A stretch of 64,000 nt of DNA from Eublepharis macularius (GCF_028583425.1 NC_072806.1:34580001-34644000); one strand, 5' to 3'. Positions 23,201-34,134 are shown, counted from the stretch's first letter. Numbers and translations are program-made. The notes: generated from the sequence alone by a model not told the origin.

Positions 23201-25861
23201 ACGTTTTGTATTTCTTTTAACTGAGGGAATTGTTGTGGACCTCTTTGAGCTCTTAACTGAAGAGAAGCAGTGTACGAATCTAATAAATAAAATCACTGCT
23301 GAAACAGGGACAGGATGTGAAAAACCATCAAGCTGCATATAGCAGCTTAGTAATAATTCTGCTTTTATTTTTACTGGGGAGTCTGCAGGGTGGTGAAGTC
23401 CTGGAACTTTGGCTGTCCCCCTGTGCAGGCGCTCACAGTTGGATCGAGACTAGACATTCCTGTGGATGCAAAGATTTCTGCCCATGGAGCATGCTCGTCC
23501 CACACATATCCCCGGCAGCAGCCCCAAATGTCCTCTGAAATCCTGTTCCTGAGCCTTTAGGAACATTCAGTGTAGATCCTAGCCACGAGTGTCGTCCTCT
23601 GCTCTGTCAAATGGAGTGTCACAGCCATAAGGCTGAGAATCCTGATTTAAGGGAACTTGAGGGACAGTGGAGGCATAGTTCAGGGTACTTTTTCTGCCCT
23701 GGAACCTGGAGTCCTTGAATTCCACACCATTGTGCTCTCAGGATCTGATTGGTTTAAATACTGCCACCTGCTTTGGTATTTGATTTTTTGTGTGTGTGAG
23801 CAATAAAGAGAGACTTGGAAACTTCTGCCTTCGTTTTAAGTATGTACAAGTGTGTGTTTACAAAATTTATAATCAGTTTAACTTCTGGGGTGTTTCAGGA
23901 AGCAGAAGAAATGCACATCAAGGCAATTCAGATCAAGGAGCAGCTTCTCGGCCAAGAAGATTATGAAGTAGCTCTTTCCGTGGGACACCTTGCCTCGCTG
24001 TACAACTATGACATGAACCAATATGAAAACGCTGAAAAACTTTACTTGAGATCAATAGCAATTGGTATGTGAATTCTAAGCCCAGCTTATGACATAGATA
24101 CATGCTGGTGGGTGGGTGTGGCATTGTCACCGTGGAAAGCAGATCGCTTTAAAGAGTGTTGACAGAGGGAATTCCTTAGAATTTGAAGGGGCTTAGAGGC
24201 CATCTGTTCCAGCCCCCTGCAGGAAATCCAAAACTAGAGTACTGTATTTAATCAAAAGGAAGTTATACAAAGAGGAACCAGAGTAGATGATCCTGGATTT
24301 GGTGACCGCCCCGCCCACACCAGCCAGTGGTGCTTCCCTCCCACCATCCTCTGTCTTCCCCTTCCAGCCCCCTCCCCACCATTGAACCCCATGTTCTGCC
24401 TCTGCTTCCAGTGTGGCCCTGAGAAAAGCAGCTCTTTCCAGCTGTTGCCATTCCTCTGCCAGCGAATGTGCTGAGTGCACCTATTTCCTCTGTGCCGTGC
24501 AGAGGCCATTGTGGGGCTGCTGATACTCATGGTGCTACCCCAGGGGTTGCTGGGTGGGTAGGAGATTGTTCTGTTTCCCCCCCCCCCTTCTGTGTCTGTA
24601 GCCCATCCAAACTGTTTCCTCGTCTCTGTTTTGTGCAGCACAGGGGAGCTTTGTTCCCCACCTCTTTTGTAACTTCCTTCTCATCCACCCAGTTTGGAGA
24701 AGGGCTCCCCTTATGCAGGGCAACTGGGACGCACGAGCCGCCTCTAGCCTCCTGTCCAGCTGAATTATTGACTGGCCTCCCTCTGTGCTTTCAAATGGCT
24801 CGACCACAATCATGGAGGGAGAGAGTGCATCTCTGTCAGTGCTTACGACTTAAGAGGACGCTGATAATGGAAGGCATGCCTGCTTGTCTCTCTCTGCAGG
24901 CGGTTGGATTAGCAGCTCACCCTTAGCAGAGTCCGCTGCGATAGTAGAGGGACAAGTTTATATATCAGTAAATTGGCATGCAAGTTGAAGACAGCACACA
25001 CACACACCGCTTTGTATAGCCAAAAAGGTTTTTACAATATTATCTTCCTTTTAGGTAAATACAGTAACTCCAGTCAGTGGCTGTCCAGGCCCTGCTTGAA
25101 GGATCCTGGCACGGGAGAATCCCAGCCCCTTACCCCTCAAGGAAGTGGATCCATTGTCAAATAGTTCTTACCTTTAGGAAGTTTTCTCCTAATGTTTGGC
25201 TTAAATCTTGCCCATTGTAATTCAAGCAGAAAACAACTCTTTACCCTCATAGGGCCTCTCAAAGTTGTGATGGGATTTTTGGAGGGCAGAGTTGCTGTGC
25301 ACCCCCTTTAAAAACATAAAGAAGACAGATTAGCAGAGGTGAGCCCCTTTTTGGAAGGTCACCTTGCATATGAAACATACTGCAAGATTATTAGAAATAC
25401 TGTTTGGGGTATGCCAAGCATGAGGGTGAGCAGAAGAGAGAAGGGTTTGGAAGAACTCCTTTGTCCTTTTATTCCAAGCTAAAATTAGCTCCTGCAGATA
25501 AGATTTTTCAATGTCCTAATCTTTTCTTTTTTTAATAAGAGTTCTCTCACAGACACATTCCAGTGCAACTTTAAAAAGCAGATTCTCTCTCTTTATTTCT
25601 ATTTTAGGAAAGAAGCTATTTGGGGAAGGTTACAGTGGACTAGAATATGACTACAGGGGCCTCATTAAACTGTACAACTCCATTGGCAATTATGAGAAAG
25701 TATTTGAATACCACAATATTTTGGCCAACTGGAACCGGTTGCGGGACCGGCAGTTTTCAGTTACAGATGCCCTGGAGGATGTCAGCACCAGCCTGCAGTC
25801 CACTGAAGAAGTGGTCCAATCTTTTCTGATGTCTCAGACCATCGATGGACAGATTTGCTAA
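5064..25861 (+). CDS. APPBP2: APPBP2 (amyloid protein-binding protein 2 / PAT1), exons 3-13, 5' part outside the window
   Basis: Eleven exons with GT-AG borders and matching phases join into one uninterrupted frame from the last base of the Arg76 codon to a TAA at 25859-25861. The joined frame encodes 509 residues, exactly what remains of the 585-residue human protein as I remember it. Landmarks are HLLHHCFQALMDHG at the start, NKAALYGELC, KHPKYSDTLLDYG, GGKNIHVATAHEDLAY, HYGNLGRLYQSM, VALSVGHLASLYNY and EYDYRGLIKLYNSIGNYEKV. The paired-helix spacing is that of tetratricopeptide repeats. Family knowledge: the protein binds the basolateral sorting signal of APP, associates with microtubules, and acts as a CUL2-RING ligase substrate receptor for C-terminal degrons. 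The BC/Cul2-box end lies in the missing exons 1-2. No disablement was seen; substitutions against human are few and conservative, for example Ile for Val in AIQ(I/V)GF. Confidence 0.97.
5216..6615 (+). other. APPBP2: APPBP2 intron 3
   Basis: 1400 bp of unique-looking intron. No repeat family, RNA gene or coding signal was recognised. Confidence 0.75.
6616..6739 (+). CDS. APPBP2: APPBP2 exon 4 (about residues 127-168)
   Basis: The acceptor is tttctag and the donor is gtaagc. It reads GGFLSDAGWYSDAEKVFLSC, then CTLHDEMLHWFRAVECCVR. Its 124 nt complete the split Gly and end two bases into the Arg codon finished in exon 5. SDAGWYSDAEKVFLS has the small/large residue pattern of a TPR helix pair. 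Confidence 0.97.
8165..8330 (-). mobile_element. CR1-like LINE 3' end, reverse orientation
   Basis: It contains cacagaatcgcagggttgga and tctagggtcatctagtccaa, the reverse complement of the CR1-type 3' end familiar from sauropsids (GAATCATAGA...TTGGAAGGGACC...CATCTAGTCCAACCCC). It is 5'-truncated. Confidence 0.7.
8700..9480 (+). mobile_element. 5'-truncated non-LTR retrotransposon (LINE), ORF2 C-terminus and tail
   Basis: An open frame at 8764-9348 (194 codons) ends in a Cys/His finger-like segment (CPCGMLEIEDTAHVLLSCRFY) preceded by RRAFMLARFNALPSAVLFGR. Both are typical of the C-terminal end of some squamate LINE ORF2 proteins. I cannot name the clade. It lies in the intron in sense with APPBP2. 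The frame has no stop, so the copy is fairly young. A short 3' tail ending in AATAAACC follows. Confidence 0.65.
9735..9903 (+). CDS. APPBP2: APPBP2 exon 5 (about residues 168-224)
   Basis: The acceptor is tttccag and the donor is gtgagt. It encodes LLHVRNGNCKYHLGEETFKL, then SYMEKLAKHGQQANKAALYG and FAKSHYDE. It is 169 nt and ends in phase 0. Against human there are only conservative changes, such as SYMEKLAKHG for TYMDKLSKHG. Confidence 0.97.
9904..10770 (+). other. APPBP2: APPBP2 intron 5
   Basis: No feature recognised apart from poly-G tracts near 10521 and 10571. Confidence 0.75.
10771..10860 (+). CDS. APPBP2: APPBP2 exon 6 (about residues 225-254)
   Basis: A phase-0 exon of 30 codons reading AYKWCIEAMKEITVGLPVKV, then DVLRQASK. 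The acceptor is tctccatag and the donor is gtgagt. It follows directly on ...HYDE of exon 5. Confidence 0.97.
10861..12587 (+). other. APPBP2: APPBP2 intron 6
   Basis: It holds a 13-base poly-G at 11499-11511, an AT-rich block at 11590-11870 that could be a reversed LINE tail (unproven), and the palindromic MITE at 11879-12085. The rest is unique-looking. Confidence 0.7.
11879..12085. mobile_element. palindromic MITE (GGGCYGTTTTCACACG ends)
   Basis: The left end gggccgttttcacacgtctt and the complement of the right end gggctgttttcacacgtctt match almost fully. The inner arms also pair (gcgggcggctttgttgcgc with gctacaaagccgccagcg, and tttctgatgtcacccc with gggtgatgtcagaaa). It is 207 bp, with no clear target duplication. 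Confidence 0.75.
12588..12655 (+). CDS. APPBP2: APPBP2 exon 7 (about residues 255-277)
   Basis: A 68-nt exon encoding ACVVKREFKKAEQLIKHAVY, then LA and two bases of Arg. The acceptor is gatttag and the donor is gtgagt. It is too short to find without the family frame. The next intron is only 83 bp. Confidence 0.96.
12656..12738 (+). other. APPBP2: APPBP2 intron 7 (83 bp)
   Basis: A very short intron: GTGAGTATTT at the start and a T-rich tract then cag at the end. It is fixed by the frames of exons 7 and 8. Confidence 0.95.
12739..12844 (+). CDS. APPBP2: APPBP2 exon 8 (about residues 277-312)
   Basis: The acceptor is gtttttcag and the donor is gtacag. It completes Arg, then reads EHFGAKHPKYSDTLLDYGFY and LLNVDNICQSVAIYQ, a TPR unit. 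It is 106 nt and ends in phase 0. Confidence 0.97.
12845..13958 (+). other. APPBP2: APPBP2 intron 8
   Basis: Nothing recognised; unique-looking AT-rich intron. Confidence 0.75.
13959..14083 (+). CDS. APPBP2: APPBP2 exon 9 (about residues 313-354)
   Basis: The acceptor is catttcag and the donor is gtgagt. It reads TALDIRQSVFGGKNIHVATA, then HEDLAYSSYVHQYSSGKFDN and A, ending two bases into a Leu codon. It is 125 nt and is followed by the largest intron of the gene in this window. Confidence 0.97.
14311..14490 (+). mobile_element. SINE, diverged
   Basis: Sauria-like body: ccagtttaatgtagtagttt, gcttcaaattccttcccaac, ctgactttgggctggttgcc. No clear ends. Confidence 0.55.
14538..14690 (+). mobile_element. 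SINE (Sauria-like)
   Basis: It contains aagccaacatggtgtgctag, tttcaaatccccgttcatc, gggccagtcactctctctca and cctcacagggtggttgtgga. It is truncated at the 3' end. Confidence 0.7.
14921..15903. repeat. long inverted repeat (foldback), about 200-230-bp arms, with nested MITE
   Basis: The left arm (14921-14960 plus 15111-15302) pairs with 15680-15903. Shared blocks include actgactaaataaa, attcatatataata, aattccacagaaaaaaaatc and ccccagttcca. The left arm is split by the MITE at 14961-15110. The loop carries gaaacgggtcgtttc, like the gaaacgggcc of the 45-kb palindrome. No duplicated target site was found. Confidence 0.7.
14961..15110. mobile_element. MITE with GGCTGATTCCGCACA ends
   Basis: The ends ggctgattccgcacatgtta and, reversed, cgtgtgcggaatcac pair. 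Inside, ggtggattttttgttccgca pairs with cacaaaaaaatccattcc. This is a common squamate palindromic element. It split an arm of the surrounding inverted repeat, with a possible 3-bp duplication (aaa). Confidence 0.75.
18791..19078. mobile_element. palindromic element, family 1, copy 3
   Basis: Two arms (tattgtcgaaggctttcacg ... agagatctctcagagatctc and the complement) meet without spacer near 18958. It is flanked by a perfect 12-bp duplication, gttctggaaatc (18779-18790 and 19079-19090). The left arm is complete and the right arm ends at caacaaccatc. Confidence 0.8.
19809..20044. mobile_element. foldback MITE, ACAAGTGAC family, copy 1
   Basis: The ends agagcagaaccacaagtgac and their complement at 20025-20044 pair perfectly. 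The arms share ttccctcaagttttgatggg and aaatgtagg. The middle (19890-19965) differs from the copy at 46858. Confidence 0.75.
20370..20455 (+). CDS. APPBP2: APPBP2 exon 10 (about residues 354-383)
   Basis: The acceptor is tggttttag and the donor is gtaatt. It completes Leu and reads FHAERAIGIITHILPEDHLL, then LASSKRVK and the first base of Ala. It is 86 nt. Confidence 0.97.
20456..21523 (+). other. APPBP2: APPBP2 intron 10
   Basis: It contains a poly-C of about 17 bases near 20830-20846 and a (TA)n(TG)n microsatellite at 21332-21350. A weak inverted repeat with agactaaatt ends (20750-20960) might be an old MITE. No gene signal. Confidence 0.65.
21524..21714 (+). CDS. APPBP2: APPBP2 exon 11 (about residues 383-446)
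   Basis: It reads ALILEEIAIDCHNKETEQRL, then QEAHDLHLSSLQLAKKAFGE and HYGNLGRLYQSMRKFK, with donor gtaatt. The acceptor is the less usual AAG (cacatgcaag), which the reading frame forces. It is 191 nt and ends in phase 0. Confidence 0.97.
21715..23898 (+). other. APPBP2: APPBP2 intron 11
   Basis: Mostly a LINE 3' fragment (22260-23292). 21715-22259 and 23293-23898 hold nothing recognised. Confidence 0.7.
22260..23292 (+). mobile_element. L2/CR1-type LINE, 3' end of ORF2 and tail
   Basis: Translations in shifting frames give VLATADNRLEL, then SLVVWFDSKLSKDKQVSMVA and LIHATVTSCLDYCNLLYIGL, PLKMLQRLQVVQNVAARLLT. This is the conserved block just after the reverse-transcriptase core of L2/CR1 ORF2. 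It continues with the usual cacctttaaagcccttcatgg and ctttggaatgctctgtcaga and ends in a short TAATAAATAAA tail. Frameshifts show decay. Confidence 0.85.
23899..24064 (+). CDS. APPBP2: APPBP2 exon 12 (about residues 447-502)
   Basis: The acceptor is tgtttcag and the donor is gtatgt. It reads EAEEMHIKAIQIKEQLLGQE, then VALSVGHLASLYNYDMNQYE and KLYLRSIAIG, two adjacent TPR units. It is 166 nt. Confidence 0.97.
24065..25607 (+). other. APPBP2: APPBP2 intron 12
   Basis: No repeat or coding signal recognised. ORFs near 24250-24900 are GC-rich chance frames. Confidence 0.7.
25608..25861 (+). CDS. APPBP2: APPBP2 exon 13, coding part (about residues 502-585, stop)
   Basis: The acceptor is tattttag. 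It reads KKLFGEGYSGLEYDYRGLIK, then NSIGNYEKVFEYHNILANWN and the C-terminal DALEDVSTS / STEEVVQSFLMSQTIDGQIC, then TAA. The last residues differ most from human, where I recall SQNVEGPSC. The C-terminal Cys is kept. Confidence 0.97.
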
Positions 25862-26222
25862 GAAACTTGGTCGATTTTACCAACTGCTAATTCCCCCCGC
25901 CCCTTGTTTCCCCAAATTTACACGGGAAAGTCATACTGTGAAATCTGAAAACCATGTAGTTTTTTTTTTTCTTGAGGAGGCTGGAGTCGCATTGAAAACA
26001 CTGGTCCAGTCCATAAAATCCCCCAGTTTGGGGTGATCCCAACTTCGGCAGAGTGCCTGTACGGACAGATGTGTGCTAAATTCTTACCAGCATGTTTATT
26101 TTCAGCTTACACATTTTCAACCTGATATTTAAAAAAAAGACATCCATGTTGGTTTTTCCTTTTTTTTTCTTTTTTGTTGAAAAGACACTGCTTTACAGGA
26201 AATCTCTGCAAGGAAAGAGAGA

Positions 26223-26228
26223 AATAAA
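26223..26228 (+). promoter_or_regulatory. APPBP2: possible proximal polyadenylation signal of APPBP2
   Basis: An AATAAA lies about 360 bases after the stop codon and would give a short-UTR isoform. No direct evidence of use is visible. Confidence 0.3.
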
Positions 26229-27036
26229 ACCATTTAAATGTCTAAGAGTTGCATTCTTAATTGTGAGAGGAAGTGGGCCCTCTGCTCGGCACGTCCGACA
26301 AGTCGGATAACACCAGGTGCTGTTGCTCCTTTTTACACTAAGGTTGTCTTATTCGGTATGGATTTGTCAGAAAACAGAAATGTTTAATCGTGGATATTCA
26401 CACACACAAAGGGGAGGGGGGTAAGATCTGGCGTCTGCCTTTTTTTCTGCCTTACAAGGAAGCATGGCAACAAACTTCTCCTGGAAGCAGCATTGGGTTG
26501 TGAACTTCGCTAGGCTGCCGACAGACCAACTTGGGCTTTCTACAAGCATCTGTACTGGACCAGTGAGCATTGGAAAGTGATACAACCCATCTTGGCTTTA
26601 TTTGTTGGTAGAGGGGCAGGAGTTGCCACAGATTTGTGTTTTTTCTGTCGCAGGACCAGGAGAATTGAAAGTGGACCAGCCTGTCTTTAAGAAAAGCGTG
26701 CCGTCTTGGACCAATGGCTCCATGTTATGATTTCTGCCTCCCTCCTCCTCCCTGCATTCACTTCTACCCCAGTAGAGTTATTTCATCAAGGTGTATTTCC
26801 AGTGATAATGAAGACTTTATATACGTGTAATAGGTAACAAAACTAGGAGCTTCAATGTTCGTTGGCAGTTGCGATGGCATGTCTTTTCAAAATGCTAAAG
26901 TTACACAGATAAACTAGATGTTAATGCCATAAGCAAAATTTAAATGCATTTTATTTCCTCTTTCTTCCCCCCCCCCCTTTCTGCTCATTCAAAGCAGGCT
27001 CTCTCTAAAAGGCTATAATTTGCTTGTGCAAACGCT

Positions 27037-27141
27037 GGGTTGGATCCTACCCATTTGTTCCATTGGCACTCATGCGTTCCTCCAGTGTAGTGACCTTTTC
27101 GCTGACAAGCACTGGCAGAACCAAGCAGTAGGATCTAACCC
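27037..27141. mobile_element. short MITE inside the APPBP2 3' UTR
   Basis: The terminal inverted repeats are gggttggatcctac at 27037-27050 and gtaggatctaaccc at 27128-27141, 105 bp overall. Similar short elements with GGGTTGGATCC ends are common in squamates. No clear target-site duplication was made out. Confidence 0.6.
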
Positions 27142-30100
27142 TTAAGACTCTGATTTTATTTGAATTTCTGGAGGTGAAAGTTTATTGTACAGATTGCAGG
27201 GGTCAATGAATAATGCCAAAAAAGCACAACTGGTCAGTCTCTTTTTTTAAGCTTCCTGTTTTTTTTTTTACTTCCAACAGAACAGCTAGATCCTGATTCC
27301 TTTATTATATTTTTAAAACATCTGTCATATTTTTTTAAAAAAGAGATATATAACTATGCCTGGCTCACTAGCTTGTCTTAATTTTCCATTGTGTACATGG
27401 TTTGTTTTTATGCTTTTCTCTTTTTTCTTTGATCAAGTCTTGGTTTTTTTTCAAAAATGTGGAGGTAATAATATTTGGAAGACCAATGTAGCATAGCCAG
27501 CAAGATGAATTGGAAAGATCAACGTTGCTATTACCTCAGTTCTCGATACAGAGTCACAGGCAGTGTCTCTGTATTGAAGGGTGTTGGAGGAGGGGGTGTT
27601 CTCCCCTATTTGGGGGGAGGTTTAGACGTTGGCTCTGAGGAATGCTCCCTCTGAGCTGAGGCATAGTCCTCAAAATTTCTCTACAGGAGCAAATCTTTAC
27701 TTTTTTTTTTTTTTTAGTTTAGCGTTTCAAGGGCCCTGTGCGTTGAGTTAGCAGATGGTGGCTTTGATATTTCTCTTAATCCCTAACTATAGCAATAGCT
27801 TTGGCTTCTAATGTGGAACATGGCAGGCCAATAGTTTGTGCCTTTTAAAATGTTTTCCTAGGGAGGAGGGGGTCTTGTGATACCAGGCTTCAAATGGATG
27901 CATTTTGGATGTGTGGGTTTAGCACTTAGAGGAATCACTGTAGTTAACGGGTTGCAGAACCGTTCACAGTGGGAAGATCTTGACAGCTTGCTGTATGTAA
28001 GAGCCAACCTTTCTCTGTGGTGCTTTCTGTGCAGTTTGTGCAGCATGAGCCTCAAAAGCGTGGGTGGCATGGATTCTTAATGCGTTTCCCAGACACGCAC
28101 ACACCCAGTCATATCAAAATTTATTGACCTTTAACCTGAAGCGTTCCCAAGAATAAAACTTGCATTCATAACCCCTAAGTACTAAGTCTTCAGTTAGTAG
28201 GCTTCACTCAACAAGTGCTCCTTCTAATGAATGGCTTTCAGCTTGGCTGTTCAAGTGTAAGCAGCCCGATCCAATATTTGAGGTGGCACCACAATGAAAT
28301 AAAGAGCTTTGAACCTATAGTTTAGAACATAATGGGAGAAATTGTGGCATGCATTAGACAACACAAAGCTTTTAACTTTGTTGGGTTTTGAAGTGAAACA
28401 GCAATGTTATTTTATTAGTGTCCCCTGTAACAACGGTTTTTTAAACTATTAACTCATTGCATTTCCACAGTTGCATTTTTTGAAGTTCTTAAAGCACTTG
28501 CGCCTTTATAATAATGCTGGTTAAATTGCCTTACAAAATAAAAAATGGGATGGAAGGAACTAACAGTAAACTAGTGGAAAATACTGACTGAAGTAACACG
28601 GTAAGATCTATAGAGAAAAGAAAGGTTGGCATCCTTGATGGGACCTGTTGAAGTCAGTCCAACCTAGGGTGGACGCCTGACTGACTGGAGGCTGCAGGTG
28701 TGTGTTTACCTGTTCCCCCTTGTCCCAAAGAGTGAATGACAGACAAAATGGGTCGCTGCATTGACTTGAACAAGATTGCCTCTCATTTTAAAACCTCCAT
28801 TCTTTCCAGGGGCCAATCAAGTGGTCCTAAAATGCTTGTTTGAGCTTTGTGTGGTGCAGCCCAGTTTGTTAATGGCTTTCTCCCCACAATCTGAGAAATC
28901 CCAAGATTCTGTGAAATACTTGAATAAGCCTTTCGAGTCGCTAGAATCTAAATCAATAAGAAATGCGGTGTGTGTCTTAGGCCCTTTGCCCTTCTGGTTT
29001 TGTCTCGATTTACAGCTTAGGGAGATACCAACAGGTCCACAAGGCCTTTAAATGTGTTATTCTGGGGTGCTTCTAAACATACGCACTGTAGCCAGTGGTA
29101 GAGCAATGCAGTCTCTCATTCTCCTGTATATGAAGGCCAGGAATCATCATCTTCCAAATCTTGCTAGTAAAAGAGCATGCGGGCGTACGAAAGTATTACG
29201 CCCTTTCTGTCTACAAGAATTGATTGTTCCTGAGCATTGCATCTCGTGTTACCCCCATGTTATCGTGTGAAGTCAGCATATAAACTACTTGAGTCATGTA
29301 TGGGCTTTTTAGTCCAATGGCAAGTGGTATTGTAAAACCAGACTTCCTCCCCCCCACCCCCCCACCCCCAGTAACCCTTCAGTGCTCAGGCCTGTCTTCT
29401 AAACCATGTGGACTGTTTTGATGCCGGCCAGATCAATCCAGACATTGGGAGAAGGGAAGTTGTTTCATATTTACTTGTTTGTGCAGGTGCTCTGTCTAGA
29501 TTTAACACCTGGTTTTATCCAGGCTAATATACGAATAATTTTATAACATGAAAGGGAATCTTTCCAGATTCTCTTGGAACTGGGTTGCTGGGCACTTTTG
29601 CCCCTCTCGACTTCATACAGGCAGCGTTAATTATGTGCGGAAGCAGTCAAATTTCTGCTTACTGCTGTCCCTACAACTTTAAAATGACCAAACCAAATTC
29701 CAGTTATTTGGAACGATGTCTTTTCTTTTGTCCCCTGGCTCAGGCAGGATCCTGCTCGTGACTAGACTTGAGCCAAGCCCTTGGTAACTGTGACCTGGCC
29801 CTCAATGTAGTTATTTAACAAGCCATGATGCTTACGTTTTTATGGGAGAATGCAATATTTGAATAACTACATTAGATTCTCTGTTGTTCCCTGCACAGGA
29901 TGAGGTTGAGCACAGTTGATACCACAGCGTCCCCCCCCCCCCCCCCTATCCCCTGGCAACAAACAGACCTTTTGAATTGCTAATACCTGAACTTTTGAAG
30001 ATTGAAATCTTGGCAACTTGGATTTTTTTTGGTTAGTTTTGTGCTTGAAATATAGACCTCAGAATGTGTGTGTGTGTGTGAGAGAGAGAGAGACTAATAT

Positions 30101-33100
30101 AAGTAACTGGAGAGAGAACAAGTTCAGGACTTGTTTAAAATCCTGAGCTGCTTGGAAAACAAGGCAGGATTGGCTAAGTTTTGAGTTTTCATTTGCCTTT
30201 TAAGGCAGAGCTCTCGATTCTGGGGATGAGTTTTATTACTTTGGCAAAGGCTGCCATGTGCATATCAGAATTTATTTTGGCTTGTCCCGTATCACTGGTT
30301 TAGTAGCTTCTACTGTCCTTGTGGTTTGGAGATAAGGGTGTTTAAAGATTAGTGATTGATTATTAAAAGTGAAATTGTCCACATAAATACACAGAGCTCC
30401 TACACAGAGCTCTGTGTGTGACAGAAGGAAGCCGCCATCTGTCCTCTGCAGTCAGAAACAAAACGCATCTACCCCTGGTTCATCCATCTGCAGGGCAACT
30501 GAGGACAGAGAATGTCCTGTAATGTATAATGTTGACATTCTAAGTTTGTCACTAGAATCACTAGTATATAGACCTCTCTTGGGTCTTTTAAAAGGCAAAT
30601 GCCGTCTTTCTTTGTTTTGCCTTTAACCAGTGAAAATTTTGCATGTGCAGAGGAACTTTGTGCTATCTTAGAGGGGTATTTTTGGCATAGAAATTTCTAT
30701 AGATCGTGGACAACATTGAATTTTTATCAGAGAGAGTTGTTATATGTCAGAGACAACCTGGATAGAAACTTAGTTGCAATATGTTCTCTCTGATTTTTAA
30801 TTCATTCACAATATAGACAGGCAGTTTATATCCCAATGACAAACTTTGGGCAGTGATGTAATGAGCCTCTGGAAGGACCCGTTTCATGAAGTTTGCCTCG
30901 GTACAAGGTTGTAAAATGAGCTGTTGCAGTAGATGGAGCACATGGCACAGTGGCTGTGAACAAGGGTAGTATTTCTTCCATGGTTAGGGGACTGGTATTA
31001 CACAACTTGCTTGGTCAGTTGGAAGTCTCCACTTTGCCCATGAAAGATCTAGGCCTTCCTTAAGCGCCCCCTCCCAACACACACTTCTTTGCTTTTAAAG
31101 TGCTCTCTTAAGTGGCTGCGTGCCTGAGGCCTGCTTCATGTATGCAGAGGTAATGGAACGGGCTGGGCTGCTTCAAATAGCATGTGGTGGATTCCAGCCT
31201 AGAATGTTCTTTTGCATGAAAAATTCCCTTCAAATAGAGAATTAGCAGAGCAGGTTGGTTTTCTAGTTGCAGGGAATTTTTTTAACCATAGGGAAGCACT
31301 CTAAAACCTGTGCTATTTCAGGTTGAAGTTGAAGGATCAGTCCATTCTGCCTGGTCTCTGCCGTAACATTCCCCTGCGCATGCGAATCAGACACTAGCAA
31401 GAAGGTAAGCAACTCCAGATGGTTTCTCCATCTGCTGAACACAGATTTCGAAGTGCCCTCTTCTACAGAATCTTCCTACAGTTTGTAGGCATATGCATTA
31501 GCAGTAGCGCGGAGCTGACTGGCCATCCGAAACAGGCTACCATGTCTTTTTATATGACAGATCTCACACCTGCTTCCTTTTTTCTTCTCTTGTGCAATTT
31601 GGAGTTAGGTGTAATCCCTACTTACAATGCTTTGGGGGTTGGGCAAGCTAAAAGTTACACCAAAGAAACAAAGCAGCTCTAAACGAATTCCTGACACTTG
31701 AATAATCCTTTCCATGTTTACAAATTTTGCTTTGAAATTGGATTAAAGTAGAACAGACACTAAGAAAGCAAAACTTGATCACCCACTTGCCCAACAGACA
31801 AAATCCCTGCTGCAGTCTGTTTTCCTACCAGTATTAAGTCTTGACATGCGCCTATTTAACCAAGACCACAATCCTAAATGGACTTGGAAGCAGGTTTTGC
31901 TTAAAGTCAGAATACTTCTGAGTTGAATCTCAGGCTCTCTGGAGTGATCCTGAAGCTTTTTCCTACTGATGGTACAGAAGCCTGTTTTGAAGAGAGCATC
32001 TATTTTTGGATTAGCTTCTAAAGACCAGTAAGAACATCACACAATGCAGAAATCATTCCTGCAACTTAACTCATAGGAGTGATGCCGTGCGAGTTGGTAC
32101 CTGTTGGATTGCTGCTATCAGTCGTTCCATGACAGCTGGCACCCCAAATGAACTCTGGGTGCTACTAACATCTACCCAGTTCAGACCTGCTAGAGTTGCT
32201 GTGTCTTGCACGGAGTGATTTCTTTTCCTGGGAATGATTCCCATCTTAGTAAAACGAAGTGTCTCAAAGTGATACACAACTGGCCCTCCTTTATAAGCAC
32301 TGGGCACGATCCAGCCAAAGCAGAGTGTTTCTAAGACCCACTGATTTCGAAGTGGAAGAGGTTTAAAAGGTTTTTTTTGAAGTTCAACTAATGTGGAAGA
32401 GAGAGTTAAATATGTCCTTGAGTCTCTTCTGTTGAAAGCAATGAGGCTTATAAAATAGCTTAATTTTTTTTTTTGCTTTTGTTTCCCCAGCAACCCTTTA
32501 ACATGGTTAAACACAGTTTAATTGTGTGACGGAAAATAGAAGGCGCTTCTCTCTTGGTTTCTCTTTTCCACTCAATGGTAGACTTTAATGCATTGTGCCT
32601 AAAACCCGTTTGGTGAATTAAGTTGTAATGGATTGGTGTGGACTGTGAGATAACAAAAGTCATTAATTAACGGTTCCTTATCCTTGTTGACTGTGTGGCA
32701 ATGCTTACATATATAATACTGTTTTGTGTAGAAGACTCTTTTTTTCTTTAGAAAAGAGAAATGCAGGTAACGAAAGGGCTCGGTCGTGTTGTAGGCCACC
32801 TTGGACTGGCTGTAGAGAAGCCACCTGGTTGGGGAGGAAGGGAGTGGCAAGAAACATGGCACCCAACCATCTATCCATCTCGCTGTGCAGCTCTTCTCTG
32901 AACACCACCTTGAGCCTTGTCTCTGATGTTAGTTTTGTGGTGCAGTTTACCAGATGGGCATATCTGGAAGGGGAAAACTTGGGTTGGATACCGTTGGCAC
33001 ATTTTTGTTTGATAACACTCCTTCCCTCATTAACCCAGATAGAGTGTTTGAGACTATTAGTTGTGAATCAGAATATTCAGTCTTATTGCGGATGTTTGCT

Positions 33101-34134
33101 TTTTAAAAAATTAATCTGGTTTTGTGTCTTTGACACTGTTGGCTTGTTGCACATTTCACCTCTTGGCCTTTTGGGAGTTCCTCTGCTGAGCGTGTAGGAG
33201 TTTTGTTTTTGTTCATGTTGTGGTGAGGTAGGAAGGGAAGAAAAAAACCTGTGTTGGGGGAGAACGTCTGTGAGGTCAGTAATGCTTTTGTGCCCCCCTT
33301 CCAAACTCAGGAATGTTTTAGGCAGTGAAAACGGTGTCTCTGTTGGCTATATTGGCTCTATATCGCAGTGCGCATTCTAGCATTCTTGATAGCAAAAATG
33401 TTCATTGCAATCCTAGGTAACTTCTAGCATGAGAGGCCTTAGTAAGTTGTTTTCAAAATGCACATTTCTTTGTTTCAAGACATTAAAAAGATTTTAAGAT
33501 GGGAAAATATATATACTATATAAAATATATATAGAAATCTAGAAACTCGGTTTGTGGCGCACAAGTTTTTTTTTTTCTTCCAGTGTTGGATCACTAACTT
33601 TGCAGGTACCATGCGTGTAACTTTTAAACAAAAATTTGGCTTCCCTTTGTATGTATATTCCATTTATAGGAAGTTCTGTTGCCATGGTAATTTTAAAAAA
33701 AGAAAAACTTTTAGAGTTATTTCTTGGAGGTGAATGAATTTCACGTTTTATCAAATATTACCAATTCAGTACTATTTTTAATGCTTTATGGAAACTAATA
33801 GGGGATTAATATATAGATACATTTTTAACAAATCTGCAAGATTGCTGAAGCAAACTGCTGAAAGCGGAACCAGCACCACCTCCCCGTGGCTCTAAATATG
33901 ACCCCCCCCCCCGTCTCATTTAGTGCCACAGTTATTTATATGAAGGTATCTCGATCACTCTTGGCCGTCGTCCTCCTTTCTGTGTCAACCATATTTTTTT
34001 TTGTATATCTGACATCACACTGGACTGCAGTGCCCAATTTTATTCTTTGTAACCATCAAAAAACCATACTGAGTATGTTTGTAACCGACATTGTGATACT
34101 CTGTAATTGTATTGCTAAAATGAATTATTGACCT